From: Verrucomicrobium sp.
Lineage (GTDB): Bacteria; Verrucomicrobiota; Verrucomicrobiia; Methylacidiphilales; UBA1321
NCBI GenBank assembly: GCA_017849585.1
Contig: JAFIGT010000012.1
Span: 41,469 to 105,468, forward strand
Direction of reading: 5' to 3'
DNA length: 64,000 nt
A model generated the notes under the pieces. That model did no database searches. It was given only the letters and a program-made list of their open reading frames with translations, and was not told the origin of the DNA. Numbering within the stretch: position 1 is the stretch's first letter; every line of letters starts with the position of its first letter. Below, in pieces: positions 18,648 through 27,506 of the stretch. Position numbers and translations under genes: made by a program.

Positions 18648-19256
18648 TTATCGGGAATACAATTCGACGATGAGCTGCTCGTTGACGATCGGCGCGATCT
18701 CTTCGCGGGACGGAATGCGTTTCACTTCGCCCTTGAAGTTTTCCTTGTCCTGCAGCAGCCAATCCGGAATCGGGGCAATCTGCGTGGCATCGAGGCCTTT
18801 GGTGGCCAGTGCGCGGGACACGGCCGCTTCGCGGACGGTGATGATATCGCCCACCTTCACATTGTAGCTAGCGATGGTGACCTTCTTGCCGTTGACGCGG
18901 ATATGGCCGTGACCGACCATCTGGCGCGCGCCGCGACGGGAATTGTTGAAGCCCAGACGATACACCACGTTATCGAGACGGGTTTCGAGAAGTTGAAGGA
19001 GCTTTTCGCCCGTGATGCCACGACCGCGCAAGGCGATCTCAAAATAGCGGCGGAACTGACGCTCAAGAATACCGTACATCAAGCGCAGCTTCTGCTTTTC
19101 GCCCAACGCCACGGCGTATTCAGATTGTTTGCGGCGGCCCTTGTCGCCATGAACTCCCGGAGGATAATTCTTGCGTTCGAGGGCTTTGGAGGGACCAAAA
19201 AGCGGAACACCGTAGCGGCGGCTCTTCTTTGTGCGGGGACCAGTATAACGTGCCAT
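18648..19256 (-). CDS. rpsD: 30S ribosomal protein S4
   Basis: S4 is a primary 16S rRNA-binding assembly protein. The product is 202 residues, of typical length, starting MARYTGPRTKKSRRYGVPLFG. It has an S4 RNA-binding fold around residues 95-155 (LETRLDNVVYRLGFNNSRRGARQMVGHGHIRVNGKKV, read in sections). The zinc-type cysteines found at the N-terminus of some S4 proteins are absent. In many bacteria S4 represses the alpha operon; no such leader could be verified here. Confidence 0.97.
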   Translation of the reverse strand: MARYTGPRTKKSRRYGVPLFGPSKALERKNYPPGVHGDKGRRKQSEYAVALGEKQKLRLMYGILERQFRRYFEIALRGRGITGEKLLQLLETRLDNVVYRLGFNNSRRGARQMVGHGHIRVNGKKVTIASYNVKVGDIITVREAAVSRALATKGLDATQIAPIPDWLLQDKENFKGEVKRIPSREEIAPIVNEQLIVELYSR

Positions 19257-19283
19257 AGGATCGAGTAGTAAGGATTGAGTGGA

Positions 19284-19805
19284 TTACACGCGGCGTTGTT
19301 TGCGCGGGCGGCAACCGTTGTGCGGGACGGGGGTGACGTCGGTAATCGAAGTCACTTCGAGGCCGATGGCCTGCAGGGCGCGGATGGCCGATTCACGACC
19401 GGTCCCGGGACCCTTGACCTTGACGGAAACTTCCTTGAGCCCGTGGCCCATGGCCTGGCGGGAAGCGTCCTGCGCGACAACCTGGGCGACGTAAGCGGTC
19501 GACTTCTTCGAACCGCGGAAACCGCACTTGCCGGCGCTCGACCAACCGATGACGTTGCCGTTCAAGTCGGTGATCGTAACCAAGGTGTTATTGAAGGTGG
19601 CCAAGATATTGGCGATACCCACGGTGATGTTCTTGCTGCCCTTGGCTTTTACAATCTTGGGCTTCTCCATGTCGTTCGGATCGAGCGACAGGCTGGTGGA
19701 GATTGCCTCCGCCGGTTTGACTTCGGCGGCGGGCGCTTTCTTCGCTTCGGACTTTTCGGCCTTGGGCGCTTTAGCGGGTTTAACTGCGGGTTTCTCGTCT
19801 GCCAT
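19284..19805 (-). CDS. rpsK: 30S ribosomal protein S11 with N-terminal extension
   Basis: S11 forms part of the mRNA exit platform. The conserved core begins around residue 55 ([18 protein letters not shown]) and ends with the typical [13 protein letters not shown]. At 173 residues it is about 45 longer than usual, because of an Ala/Lys/Pro-rich, probably disordered N-terminus. The extension stays in frame with a well-placed ATG, but an internal start at the Met near residue 46 cannot be ruled out. Confidence 0.96.
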   Translation of the reverse strand: MADEKPAVKPAKAPKAEKSEAKKAPAAEVKPAEAISTSLSLDPNDMEKPKIVKAKGSKNITVGIANILATFNNTLVTITDLNGNVIGWSSAGKCGFRGSKKSTAYVAQVVAQDASRQAMGHGLKEVSVKVKGPGTGRESAIRALQAIGLEVTSITDVTPVPHNGCRPRKQRRV

Positions 19806-19856
19806 AGAAATGTCTCGTTTACGGATTGATGATAGGATGCGTCAGCCTATGCGTTG

Positions 19857-20249
19857 TTATTTGGCTGCCTTCGCATCTTTGCTGCGTTGGACGCCGACGG
19901 TCTTGCGCGGTCCCTTGCGGGTACGGGCATTCGTGCCAGTGCGCTGACCGCGGACAGGGAGGCCGCGACGATGGCGGATGCCACGGTAGCAGTTGATCGC
20001 CTGCAGGCGCTTCAGATTCTGTTGGAGCTCGCGGCGAAGATCGCCTTCGATGACAAACTTGTTTTCCTGGATAACCTGAATGATGCGGTTCAATTGCTGA
20101 TCGGTCAGCTCTTTAGCGCGAACGTTGGGGTCGATTTCGGCCTGCTCGAGAACGAGCTTGGCGCGGGCCGGTCCGCTGCCATAAATATAAGGCAGGGAGG
20201 CTTCGATCCGTTTGTCACCGGGGATATCAATACCGAGAAGACGTGGCAT
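19857..20249 (-). CDS. rpsM: 30S ribosomal protein S13
   Basis: S13 sits in the head of the small subunit and contacts the P-site tRNA and the large subunit. The 130-residue product starts [22 protein letters not shown] and carries the helix-two-turns-helix region and the C-terminal motif [22 protein letters not shown] (read in parts). Length is normal apart from a short basic tail ending SKDAKAAK. It follows rpmJ by 18 bases. Confidence 0.97.
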   Translation of the reverse strand: MPRLLGIDIPGDKRIEASLPYIYGSGPARAKLVLEQAEIDPNVRAKELTDQQLNRIIQVIQENKFVIEGDLRRELQQNLKRLQAINCYRGIRHRRGLPVRGQRTGTNARTRKGPRKTVGVQRSKDAKAAK

Positions 20250-20267
20250 ATGCGTGTATTACGTGGA

Positions 20268-20384
20268 TTAGCCCTGACGCTGTTTCAAGCGCGGGTTCTT
20301 TTTGTTGATGATATAAACGCGCCCCTTGCGGCGAACTACCTGGCAGTCCGCGGTGCGGCGTTTTACTGAAGCTCGTACTTTCAT
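20268..20384 (-). CDS. rpmJ: 50S ribosomal protein L36, zinc-free form
   Basis: A 38-residue L36 ([10 protein letters not shown] ... [10 protein letters not shown]). The ATG overlaps the infA stop as ATGA, so translation is probably coupled. Canonical L36 binds one zinc through Cys11, Cys14, Cys27 and a His near 32. Here only Cys14 remains; the others read Thr11, Asn27 and Leu33. It is thus a C-minus paralogue type in the position of the main gene. Confidence 0.92.
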   Translation of the reverse strand: MKVRASVKRRTADCQVVRRKGRVYIINKKNPRLKQRQG

Positions 20385-20623
20385 AATTTCTTCTTTTCCG
20401 TTACTTTTTCACTGCGTCGCAATATCCGGCCACGACTCAGGTCGTAAGGGCTGAATTCTACAACAACTTTGTCGCCTGGCAAGACCTGAATGAAGTTTAA
20501 TCGCATCTCGCTCGACAACCGCGTTATCACGCGGTGCCCGTTGGCCAGCGCCACGCGGTAATTCAAGCTCGGCAGCGCTTCGACAACGCTTCCTACGACT
20601 TCGATTCTGTCGTCCCCAGGCAT
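20381..20623 (-). CDS. infA: Translation initiation factor IF-1
   Basis: IF-1 occupies the 30S A-site during initiation. The 80-residue product has the S1-like beta barrel ([18 protein letters not shown], then [20 protein letters not shown] and [13 protein letters not shown]). The start at 20623 gives the family's usual N-terminus and overlaps the end of map by 31 bases. A longer frame begins upstream, but the extra residues are the wrong-frame reading of map. The stop overlaps the rpmJ start. Confidence 0.94.
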   Translation of the reverse strand: MPGDDRIEVVGSVVEALPSLNYRVALANGHRVITRLSSEMRLNFIQVLPGDKVVVEFSPYDLSRGRILRRSEKVTEKKKL

Positions 20624-21375
20624 GTCAAAATTTCCGGTTCGTCCTCCGTTATTAATACTGTGTGCTCTACATGGCACGACGGCTTTCCATCCGTCGTCAC
20701 CACAGTCCATCCATCGGCCAGAATCTTCACCTCGGGTCGCCCCAGGTTCACCATCGGCTCGATACAAATCGTCATTCCGGCCTTCAGTTTTGCACCCGTC
20801 CCCGCGCGGCCGTAATTCGGCACCTGCGGTTCCTCATGCAACTGGCGTCCAACGCCATGACCGACAAATTCTCTCACCACCGAGTAGCCGCGCTTGACCA
20901 CGTACTGCTCGATCGCCGCTGAAATATCGTGCACCCGGTTTCCCGCGCGCGCCTGGGCAATACCCACCATCAGCGACTCTTCCGACGCGACCAACATCTT
21001 GGCCACCGCCGGATCAATCTCTCCCACGGGGACCGTGATCGCCGAGTCCGAGACCCAGCCGTTCAAGATCAGACCTGCGTCAATCTTCACCACGTCGCCG
21101 TATTGGATGCGACGCGATCCGCCGATGCCGTGAACGACTTCCTCGTTCACCGACACGCAGATATTCCCCGGAAACCCGCGATAATTCAAAAACGGGCTCT
21201 TGCCACCTTTGGCCTTGATCAACTCCCCCGCCCGCACATCAATCTCGCGCGTCGTCACCCCCGGCTGTGCCATGCCGCGAAGCTCGTCAAGAATCGACCG
21301 AAGCGCATGCCCGCTTTGGCGCATGTGTTCGATTTCGGTTGCATTCTTGATCGGAATCACGGAACGGGAGGTCAT
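20593..21375 (-). CDS. map: Methionine aminopeptidase, type I
   Basis: It removes the initiator Met from nascent proteins, using two metal ions. The 260-residue product has the pita-bread fold ligands in DAGLILNGWVSDSAIT, then GHGVGRQLHEEPQVPNYG (the His), FEP-like IEPMV (Glu) and HVEHTVLIT (Glu before the end). The start ATG overlaps the secY stop (ATGA), and its 3' end overlaps infA. The secY-map-infA order without adk between secY and map is a notable simplification. Confidence 0.96.
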   Translation of the reverse strand: MTSRSVIPIKNATEIEHMRQSGHALRSILDELRGMAQPGVTTREIDVRAGELIKAKGGKSPFLNYRGFPGNICVSVNEEVVHGIGGSRRIQYGDVVKIDAGLILNGWVSDSAITVPVGEIDPAVAKMLVASEESLMVGIAQARAGNRVHDISAAIEQYVVKRGYSVVREFVGHGVGRQLHEEPQVPNYGRAGTGAKLKAGMTICIEPMVNLGRPEVKILADGWTVVTTDGKPSCHVEHTVLITEDEPEILTCLGTTESKS

Positions 21376-22883
21376 TTCGAGTTAGGAAGCAGTGAGATGA
21401 CCACCGCCGCCAGGATCAAAGCGGCCACGCCGATGTAAATCCAAATCATATGGCCATTGTCCAAGGACTGGCCCTGCGCGCCGACGCCGCCCATCGAGGT
21501 CCGGCCGCGAATGCGACCTTTCTTCAGGAAGCCATCATAATGACGCTGCAGCAAATAGGTCTCCATCTGACGCATCGTGTCGAGCATGACGCCCACCATG
21601 ATCAGCAAGCTGGTGCCGCCAAAGAACTGCGCCGTGATGTAGGGAATTCCGAGCGTCTGGGTCGCCAACATGGGCAACACCGCCAGAACCGTCAGGAACA
21701 CCGCACCCGCGAGCGTCAAGCGAGTCATGGTAAAATCGAGAAAATCTGCCGTCGGCTGGCCGGGACGCACACCGGGGACAAAGCCGCCGTGCTTTTTCAA
21801 GTCATCCGCAATCTGGATCGGATTGAACTGCGTCGCCACCCAGAAGTACGAGAAGAACAAGATCATCAACGTGTACAGCACATAATGAGTGACACCGCTG
21901 TTCAGCTCATGCGCCAGATCATTCACCCACGCCGATTGCGGGAAAAGGAATCCCAGAATCATCGAGGGGAACACCAAAATGGACTGCGCGAAAATGATCG
22001 GCATGACGCCCGCATAATTCACCTTTAGCGGCAGGAAAGACGTCTGGCCACCATACACCTTGTTCCCGCGAACCTGCTTGGCATACTGCACCGGAATCTT
22101 GCGCATCGCCTGGGTGATGGCAATCGTACCCGCGATGACCGCGAAGACAAACGCTAGCAAGACCACAAGCACCAACGGACTGACCCCTTCGCCACCGGCT
22201 GTCGGGAACACCTTCTGGAAACCCTGCACCAAGGCGGCGGGCAGGCGGGCGACGATACCGACAGTGATGACCATGGAGATACCGTTGCCGATACCCTTGT
22301 CGGTAATCTGTTCGCCGAGCCACATCAGGAGCATGGTTCCCGCCGTGAGACTCATCACACAAATAAAGCGGAAGGTCCAACCCGAGTCAGGCACCAGCTT
22401 CAAACCGAGCGTGGCTTCCACCTGCTCAATGCCGTTCAACAGCGGGATGCGACCGGGATGTTCAAAACCCACCGCGAACAAGTAGCCTTGGAACAAGCAA
22501 AGCGCGATGGTGAATATGCGGGTGTACTGATTGATCTTCTGGCGACCGCCCTCTTCGCGAGCCATCTTGCCGATGCTCGGAATCACCGCCGTCAGCAACT
22601 GCATCATGATCGATGCGCTGATATAGGGCATGATCCCCAGCGAAAAGATGGCGCAATTTTCCAAAGCGCCGCCGCTGAAGATATTGAACAGACCAATAAT
22701 ATTACTAGACCCACCCGACGATTGATCCACGACCGTCTTGAAAAACTCGCCGAGAACCGTCGTGTTGACGCCGGGGCAAGGGATCGCAGCACCAATACGC
22801 ACGATGATGATCATCGCCAGCGTGAAAATCACACGCTGCCGAAGTTCGGGAATCTTAAACGAGTTGGTAAATGCCGATAGCAT
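21372..22883 (-). CDS. secY: Protein translocase subunit SecY
   Basis: SecY is the channel of the Sec translocon in the inner membrane. The 503-residue product has ten predicted helices, the N-terminal AFTNSFKIPELRQRVIFTL, the plug-region SGGALENCAIFSLGIMPYIS and the cytosolic loop motif GQPTADFLDFTMTRL. It is somewhat longer than the usual 430-450, mainly through loops and a tail with a final helix (HMIWIYIGVAALILAAVVIS). It is followed by map through an ATGA overlap. Confidence 0.97.
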   Translation of the reverse strand: MLSAFTNSFKIPELRQRVIFTLAMIIIVRIGAAIPCPGVNTTVLGEFFKTVVDQSSGGSSNIIGLFNIFSGGALENCAIFSLGIMPYISASIMMQLLTAVIPSIGKMAREEGGRQKINQYTRIFTIALCLFQGYLFAVGFEHPGRIPLLNGIEQVEATLGLKLVPDSGWTFRFICVMSLTAGTMLLMWLGEQITDKGIGNGISMVITVGIVARLPAALVQGFQKVFPTAGGEGVSPLVLVVLLAFVFAVIAGTIAITQAMRKIPVQYAKQVRGNKVYGGQTSFLPLKVNYAGVMPIIFAQSILVFPSMILGFLFPQSAWVNDLAHELNSGVTHYVLYTLMILFFSYFWVATQFNPIQIADDLKKHGGFVPGVRPGQPTADFLDFTMTRLTLAGAVFLTVLAVLPMLATQTLGIPYITAQFFGGTSLLIMVGVMLDTMRQMETYLLQRHYDGFLKKGRIRGRTSMGGVGAQGQSLDNGHMIWIYIGVAALILAAVVISLLPNSK

Positions 22884-22925
22884 GAGGCTGGTCCGCTTGC
22901 GCGCCCTTTCAATCCCGGGTTACAA

Positions 22926-23444
22926 CTATTTCTTGGCGGCCCGTGCAGCTTCGATGGTGGCAATGCGCGATCCGCGGGCCGGAGCGGGATGCAGCTTGAG
23001 CGGCACGATTTCAATCGTACCACCAGCCTTCTCTACCTTCTCGCGAGCACTGGCGCTGAGCGCGTGAACCTTAAGCGAAAGCTTCTTGGTGATGTCGCCA
23101 CCACCGAGAATCTTGACGCCCGCCCACTTGCCGTCCACGAGGCCGGCCTTGCGCAGAACGGCTTCATCGATCACGCCCGTGACGTCCAGCTTTTCCAGCG
23201 AGGAGAGATTCACCGGAGCATAGTCGATCGTGAAGGCGGCGTTATTGAAACCACGCTTCGGGATACGACGGATGAGGGGCATCTGGCCGCCTTCAAATCC
23301 AAGACGGAGGCTGCCACCGGAACGGGCTTTCTGACCTTTGTGGCCCTTGCCGCTGGTTTTGCCATGGCCTGAGCTTTCGCCGCAGCCGAGCCGCTTGACG
23401 CGGTGAGTCGATCCGGGACGGGGCTTGAGAGTGTGAAGACGCAT
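22926..23444 (-). CDS. rplO: 50S ribosomal protein L15
   Basis: L15 binds 23S rRNA late in assembly. The 172-residue product has the glycine/basic N-terminal arm (LGCGESSGHGKTSGKGHKGQ) and core segment FEGGQMPLIRRIPKRGFNN. A short extra basic tail ends the protein. It starts 32 bases after the rpsE stop, leaving no room for rpmD, which usually lies here. Confidence 0.97.
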   Translation of the reverse strand: MRLHTLKPRPGSTHRVKRLGCGESSGHGKTSGKGHKGQKARSGGSLRLGFEGGQMPLIRRIPKRGFNNAAFTIDYAPVNLSSLEKLDVTGVIDEAVLRKAGLVDGKWAGVKILGGGDITKKLSLKVHALSASAREKVEKAGGTIEIVPLKLHPAPARGSRIATIEAARAAKK

Positions 23445-23476
23445 AATCGTGTTTCCTTAATACTTACCTGAATAAT

Positions 23477-24172
23477 TTAATTGGCAGCTGCCGCAACGGC
23501 CGGAGCCTTGACCTTGATGGCCTTGCCACGCAGCTTGAAGATGGCCTCGCGCTGACGCAGTTGGCTCAACGCATGCAGCGTCGCCTTCACCACGTTCGCG
23601 GGATTGCCCGAACCGAGAGACTTGGCCAGGACGTCCTTGACGCCAGCCGCTTCCACCACGGCGCGGACGCCGCCACCAGCGATAATACCGGTACCGGGAG
23701 AGGCCGGACGGAGCAGCACACGGCCGCCACCGAACTCGCCAACCACTTCGTGGGGAATCGTCGCGCCCTTGAGCGAGACCGGTTCCAAATGCTTGCGCGC
23801 AGCGTCAGTCGCCTTGCGGATCGCTTCGGAGACTTCATTCGCCTTGCCGAAACCCACGCCTACTTGACCCTTGCGGTCGCCCACAACGATGAGTGCGCTA
23901 AAGCTGAAACGGCGACCACCCTTGACCACTTTGGCGCATCGGTTGATGTACACAACCTTCTCGACCATGTCGCTCTTGTCGCCTTCGCCTTGACCACGGT
24001 CATTGCGAGGGCGGCGTTGACCGCCACGGCGCTGTCCGCCACCACCGCGATTGTCGTTGCGGTGATTGCCATGGGCCGGAGCCGCAGACTTGGCTCCAGC
24101 AGGTGCGGAACCAGCCGGGGCGGCCGCAGGCGCGGGAACGTTCACTTCGGGGGCGTTATTTTCAGAAGCCAT
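23477..24172 (-). CDS. rpsE: 30S ribosomal protein S5 with long low-complexity N-terminus
   Basis: S5 helps maintain decoding accuracy and mRNA helicase action at the entry channel. The conserved part starts near residue 68 ([26 protein letters not shown], read in parts) and includes [15 protein letters not shown] and [13 protein letters not shown]. The first 65 or so residues are Ala/Pro-rich, then RGG-like ([19 protein letters not shown]). They lie at the mRNA entry site in known structures. Total length is 231, against about 165 in E. coli. Confidence 0.96.
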   Translation of the reverse strand: MASENNAPEVNVPAPAAAPAGSAPAGAKSAAPAHGNHRNDNRGGGGQRRGGQRRPRNDRGQGEGDKSDMVEKVVYINRCAKVVKGGRRFSFSALIVVGDRKGQVGVGFGKANEVSEAIRKATDAARKHLEPVSLKGATIPHEVVGEFGGGRVLLRPASPGTGIIAGGGVRAVVEAAGVKDVLAKSLGSGNPANVVKATLHALSQLRQREAIFKLRGKAIKVKAPAVAAAAN

Positions 24173-24174
24173 AA

Positions 24175-24537
24175 TTAAAACTCCAATCCGCCCGACCGAG
24201 CTGCGTCGGCGAGGGCTTTCACTTTGCCGTGGTAGGTGAAACCACCGCGATCAAAGACAACTTTGCTGATTTTCTGAGCTTTGGCGCGCTCGGCGACCAA
24301 TTTGCCGACTTCTTCGGCACCCTTGACGTTCGGGCGCAGCTTCGAAGCGACGAGACCTTTTTCCGTCGTCGACACACTCACCAGAGTCTTGCCGGCGTTG
24401 TCATCAATGACCTGGGCGCGGATGTGCTGCCCGGAAAAATTCACGCTCAGGCGCGGACGCTCGGCGGTTCCAGAAACCTTGTTGCGGATGCGCACGTGCG
24501 TGCGTTCGCGCTTCGCTTTGTTAGTTAAAATAGCCAT
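24175..24537 (-). CDS. rplR: 50S ribosomal protein L18
   Basis: L18 brings 5S rRNA into the large subunit together with L5. The 120-residue product is standard: [19 protein letters not shown], then [19 protein letters not shown], and the C-terminal [22 protein letters not shown]. The 2-base gap to rpsE suggests coupled translation. Confidence 0.97.
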   Translation of the reverse strand: MAILTNKAKRERTHVRIRNKVSGTAERPRLSVNFSGQHIRAQVIDDNAGKTLVSVSTTEKGLVASKLRPNVKGAEEVGKLVAERAKAQKISKVVFDRGGFTYHGKVKALADAARSGGLEF

Positions 24538-24543
24538 AGTCGT

Positions 24544-25086
24544 TTACTTGCTCTGGGCAGTCTTGCCTTCCTTGCGGATGATGTGCTCACCGGCGTAACG
24601 GACACCCTTGCCCTTATACGGTTCCGGCGGATAGAAAGCGCGGATATCGGCGGAGACGGCTCCGACCTTCTGCTTGTCCGAACCCTCGACCAGAATGTTG
24701 GTCGCATCCGTGACGGTGATCTTGATGTCAGCCGGGATCTCGTAGTTGATCGGGTGGGAAAACCCGAGGTTCAACACGAGCACCTTGCCCTGAACGGCGG
24801 CTTTGAAACCGACGCCCTGAATCTCAAGCTTCTTGCTGAAACCCTGATCGGCACCGAGAATGTAATTCGCCAACAGGCTGCGGGACAAGCCGTGGAGCGC
24901 CTTGCTCTGGCGAGTCTTGCCTTCGTTGCTGACAAGAAGGTTCTTATTGTCCAGACGGGCCGCGATGCTTTCCGGCAACGTGTACGCTGCCTTGCCCTTC
25001 GGGCCTTCGATCTTCACGGTCGAGCCGTCAATGGCGACCTTGACTTTGTCTGGAATGGTGATGGGACGCTGTCCAATGCGTGACAT
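24544..25086 (-). CDS. rplF: 50S ribosomal protein L6
   Basis: L6 is built of two similar alpha/beta domains near the factor-binding site. The 180-residue product starts MSRIGQRPITIPDKVKVAI. It has the second-domain motif SHPINYEIPADIKITV and the conserved end FYPPEPYKGKGVRYAGEHI. Length is typical. Confidence 0.97.
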   Translation of the reverse strand: MSRIGQRPITIPDKVKVAIDGSTVKIEGPKGKAAYTLPESIAARLDNKNLLVSNEGKTRQSKALHGLSRSLLANYILGADQGFSKKLEIQGVGFKAAVQGKVLVLNLGFSHPINYEIPADIKITVTDATNILVEGSDKQKVGAVSADIRAFYPPEPYKGKGVRYAGEHIIRKEGKTAQSK

Positions 25087-25095
25087 AACTTTATA

Positions 25096-25491
25096 TTAGT
25101 AGATGCTGAGCAGCAATTCGCCGCCGAGCCTGCGTTTCTTCGCTTCATGACCGGCCAGGACACCCTGGGAGGTCGACACAACCGACACGCCCATGCCGCC
25201 CAAAATATTCGGGATGTTATCGGCATTCACGTAACGGCGCAAACCCGGCTTGCTCAAGCGGGTGATGCTGACAATGGCGCGGCTTTTGCCGTTGCCCTTG
25301 AGCACAACCTTGAGCTGCGGCTTGGCCTTGTTTTCCGAAAGTACTTCCACGTCGGAAACATAGCCTTCCCGCTTCAGGATGTGGGCTACGTCGCTCTTCA
25401 TGCGGGAATAGTTCGTGACTACTTCCGACTTGGCGCTACGGGAAGCGTTGCGGAGCGTGGTGAGAAAATCGCCTAAAGGATCGGTCTGCAT
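25096..25491 (-). CDS. rpsH: 30S ribosomal protein S8
   Basis: S8 binds the central domain of 16S rRNA and in E. coli represses the spc operon. The 131-residue product starts MQTDPLGDFLTTLRNASRS. It ends with the conserved GMGVSVVSTSQGVLAGHEAKKR motif (read in parts) and LGGELLLSIY, where bacteria usually have GGEVLCYVW. Length is standard. Confidence 0.97.
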   Translation of the reverse strand: MQTDPLGDFLTTLRNASRSAKSEVVTNYSRMKSDVAHILKREGYVSDVEVLSENKAKPQLKVVLKGNGKSRAIVSITRLSKPGLRRYVNADNIPNILGGMGVSVVSTSQGVLAGHEAKKRRLGGELLLSIY

Positions 25492-25496
25492 ATCGG

Positions 25497-25682
25497 TTAC
25501 CAGCTGGCTTTCGTCACACCGGGGATTTCACCGCGCAGCGCCAGTTCGCGGAACTGGATACGGCTGACGCCAAATTTGCGCATGAAAGCGCGACGGCGGC
25601 CCGAGAGGCTGCAGCGGTTGTACTTGCGCGAAGAGAACTTCGGCGCCTTCTTCTGTTTAACAATCCAGGTGGTCTTGGCCAT
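25497..25682 (-). CDS. rpsN: 30S ribosomal protein S14, short form without zinc ligands
   Basis: S14 lies in the 30S head. The 61-residue length and alignment are those of the zinc-ribbon type (usual CxxC...CxxC at 24, 27, 40 and 43). Only Cys24 is kept; the other ligand positions are Ser27, Ser40 and Gln43 ([20 protein letters not shown]). It therefore cannot bind zinc in the usual way. It lies between rplE and rpsH as expected. Confidence 0.95.
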   Translation of the reverse strand: MAKTTWIVKQKKAPKFSSRKYNRCSLSGRRRAFMRKFGVSRIQFRELALRGEIPGVTKASW

Positions 25683-25689
25683 AACTTAC

Positions 25690-26253
25690 TTATTTTTGGA
25701 GTTTGCGGTCGGAGAACGGCATGCCCAGGAGGGACAACAGTTCCTTCGCTTCTTCGTTGGTCCGGGCACTGGTGACGATGGTCACGTCAAAGCCCAAATT
25801 GCGTTTGATTTTTTCGAGCTCGATTTCCGGGAAAATCGACTGGTCCTTGACACCGAGCGTGTAGCTGCCACGGCCATCGAAGGCGCGCGGAGACACACCG
25901 CGGAAATCGCGGATGCGCGGCAATGCCGTGCGGATCAAGCGTTCCAGGAACTCATACATCGTGCGGCCGCGCAGAGTCACCTTGCAACCGATTTCCTGAT
26001 TCTCGCGAAGCTTGAAATTGGCGATGCTCTTGGTCGAAACCGTCTTGATCGGCTTTTGGCCGGTGATCGACTGCACATCATGAATGGCGTCTTCCACAGC
26101 CACCTTCACATCCTGCGCCGAGCCGACGCAGCAGTTCACGACCACTTTTTCAATCTTCGGAACCTGATTGACGTTCTTGTAACCGCGGTTCTTGATCAGA
26201 GCCGGGATCACCTGTTCCACGTATTCTTTGTGCAGAGTAGCAGTTGCACTCAT
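25690..26253 (-). CDS. rplE: 50S ribosomal protein L5
   Basis: L5 binds 5S rRNA and contacts the P-site tRNA. The 187-residue product has conserved VVNCCVGSAQDVKVA, GCKVTLRGRTMYEFLERL and the end segment GFDVTIVTSARTNEEAKELL. Length is typical (179 in E. coli). Confidence 0.97.
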   Translation of the reverse strand: MSATATLHKEYVEQVIPALIKNRGYKNVNQVPKIEKVVVNCCVGSAQDVKVAVEDAIHDVQSITGQKPIKTVSTKSIANFKLRENQEIGCKVTLRGRTMYEFLERLIRTALPRIRDFRGVSPRAFDGRGSYTLGVKDQSIFPEIELEKIKRNLGFDVTIVTSARTNEEAKELLSLLGMPFSDRKLQK

Positions 26254-26264
26254 AGTCTTACCTG

Positions 26265-26567
26265 TTATTTCTTGGCCGCTTGCGCGCCGCCGTTGTTCTT
26301 ACGAGCGTCGTAGCTTTCGGCCAGCATCACGTTGCTGATCGGCAGCGAACCTTCGCGTTCAATGATTCCACCCTGGGGGTTGTCCTGGGATTTGCGCTGC
26401 GACTTCTTGATGAGGTTCACGCCCTCAACCAGCACGCGGCTCTTCGCGCGCAGGACTTCGAGGACTTTGCCCCGCTTGCCGCGCTGCGTTCCAGCGATCA
26501 CCACCACCACGTCGTTCTTCTTCACGTGGAATTTTTTCTGGGGTTCCAAAAGTGTATTCTTAGCCAT
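26265..26567 (-). CDS. rplX: 50S ribosomal protein L24
   Basis: L24 is an assembly initiator with a KOW domain. The 100-residue product contains FHVKKNDVVVVIAGTQRGKR (the KOW motif) and VEGVNLIKKSQRKSQDNPQG. Length is typical. It precedes rplE by 11 bases in the usual L14-L24-L5 order. Confidence 0.96.
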   Translation of the reverse strand: MAKNTLLEPQKKFHVKKNDVVVVIAGTQRGKRGKVLEVLRAKSRVLVEGVNLIKKSQRKSQDNPQGGIIEREGSLPISNVMLAESYDARKNNGGAQAAKK

Positions 26568-26590
26568 ATGTACCGTTTCCTTTCGCGCGC

Positions 26591-26956
26591 TTACACCACT
26601 TCCGGGGCGAGCGAAATGATCTTCATGAAATTCTTCTCGCGCAATTCGCGGGCCACCGGTCCAAAGATACGGGTGCCACGGGGATTGAGGTCCTTGTCGA
26701 TAATGACAACAGCGTTGTTGTCAAAACGCACATAGGAACCGTCATTACGGCGGATCGGCTGCTTGGAGCGGACCACGACGCAACGAACCACTTCACTCTT
26801 CTTCACCGTGCCATCCGGGGCAGCTTCCTTCACGTTGGCCGTGATGACATCGCCGACGCGGGCGTAAAGCGTCTTCTTCCCAATCACACCGATCATCGTC
26901 GCGCGACGCGCGCCGGTATTATCGGCAACATCCACCCAAGAACGAATCTGGATCAT
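26591..26956 (-). CDS. rplN: 50S ribosomal protein L14
   Basis: L14 sits at the subunit interface, where it is contacted by the silencing factor RsfS. The 121-residue product begins [19 protein letters not shown] and ends [20 protein letters not shown]. The basic strand [20 protein letters not shown] is conserved. Confidence 0.98.
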   Translation of the reverse strand: MIQIRSWVDVADNTGARRATMIGVIGKKTLYARVGDVITANVKEAAPDGTVKKSEVVRCVVVRSKQPIRRNDGSYVRFDNNAVVIIDKDLNPRGTRIFGPVARELREKNFMKIISLAPEVV

Positions 26957-26980
26957 AGCTGTATCTTTTCCTGCTTAGGC

Positions 26981-27256
26981 TTAGTGCTTGAGCACGCTTA
27001 CCAGTTCCCAACGTTTCAGTTTGCTCAACGGACGGGTCTCACGGATCTTCACCGTGTCGCCGATCTTGGCTTCGCCCTTTTCGTCGTGAGCGTAAAATTT
27101 CTTTGTGACCTTCACGATCTTCTTGAAGCGGGCGTGCGGCACGCGGCGTTCCACCTTCACAACGATGGTCTTCGTCATCTTGTCGGAGACCACTTCACCG
27201 ACGCGCTCTTTGACCACCGCTTTGGATTCCGGGGCTGTCTGGGTAGCTTCGCTCAT
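26981..27256 (-). CDS. rpsQ: 30S ribosomal protein S17
   Basis: S17 is an OB-fold primary binder of 16S rRNA. Core motifs are [20 protein letters not shown] and [19 protein letters not shown]. The 91-residue length includes about 12 extra N-terminal residues ([12 protein letters not shown]) of low complexity. It begins 3 bases after the rpmC stop is read in the next gene pair, typical of tight coupling. Confidence 0.96.
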   Translation of the reverse strand: MSEATQTAPESKAVVKERVGEVVSDKMTKTIVVKVERRVPHARFKKIVKVTKKFYAHDEKGEAKIGDTVKIRETRPLSKLKRWELVSVLKH

Positions 27257-27259
27257 ATA

Positions 27260-27505
27260 CTATTTCTTCTTTTCCGTTTTGGCAGCGGCCTTCGGGGTCC
27301 GGCTGGTCACTTTCAAGTTGAGGCGGCGTTCGCTCACAACCGTTTCGATCTTCGCCACGGTCTTGCGCAGGTCGTTCATGCGGCTCGGCTTTTCGAGCTG
27401 GCCGGTCTGCTGCTGCAAACGCAGGTTAAAATATTCCTGGCGCGCTTCGGCCTTCTTGGCCGCGAGTTCCGCGTCGTTCAAACCTCTCACATCGCTAATC
27501 TTCAT
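27260..27505 (-). CDS. rpmC: 50S ribosomal protein L29
   Basis: L29 lies at the tunnel exit, where it docks trigger factor and SRP with L23. The ATG at 27505 gives an 81-residue protein (MKISDVRGLNDAELAAKKAE...). The last 12 or so residues (RTPKAAAKTEKKK) form an extra basic tail beyond the usual 63-70. Its start is 2 bases from the rplP stop, so translation is coupled. Confidence 0.95.
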   Translation of the reverse strand: MKISDVRGLNDAELAAKKAEARQEYFNLRLQQQTGQLEKPSRMNDLRKTVAKIETVVSERRLNLKVTSRTPKAAAKTEKKK

Positions 27506-27506
27506 C

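Noticed and set aside
20624..20767. N-terminal extension of IF-1 by 48 residues
   Set aside because: The extra codons are map coding sequence read in another frame. The ATG at 20623 gives the family's usual N-terminus.
23445..23476. Search for rpmD (L30) between rpsE and rplO
   Set aside because: Only 32 bases are available, so L30 cannot be encoded here.
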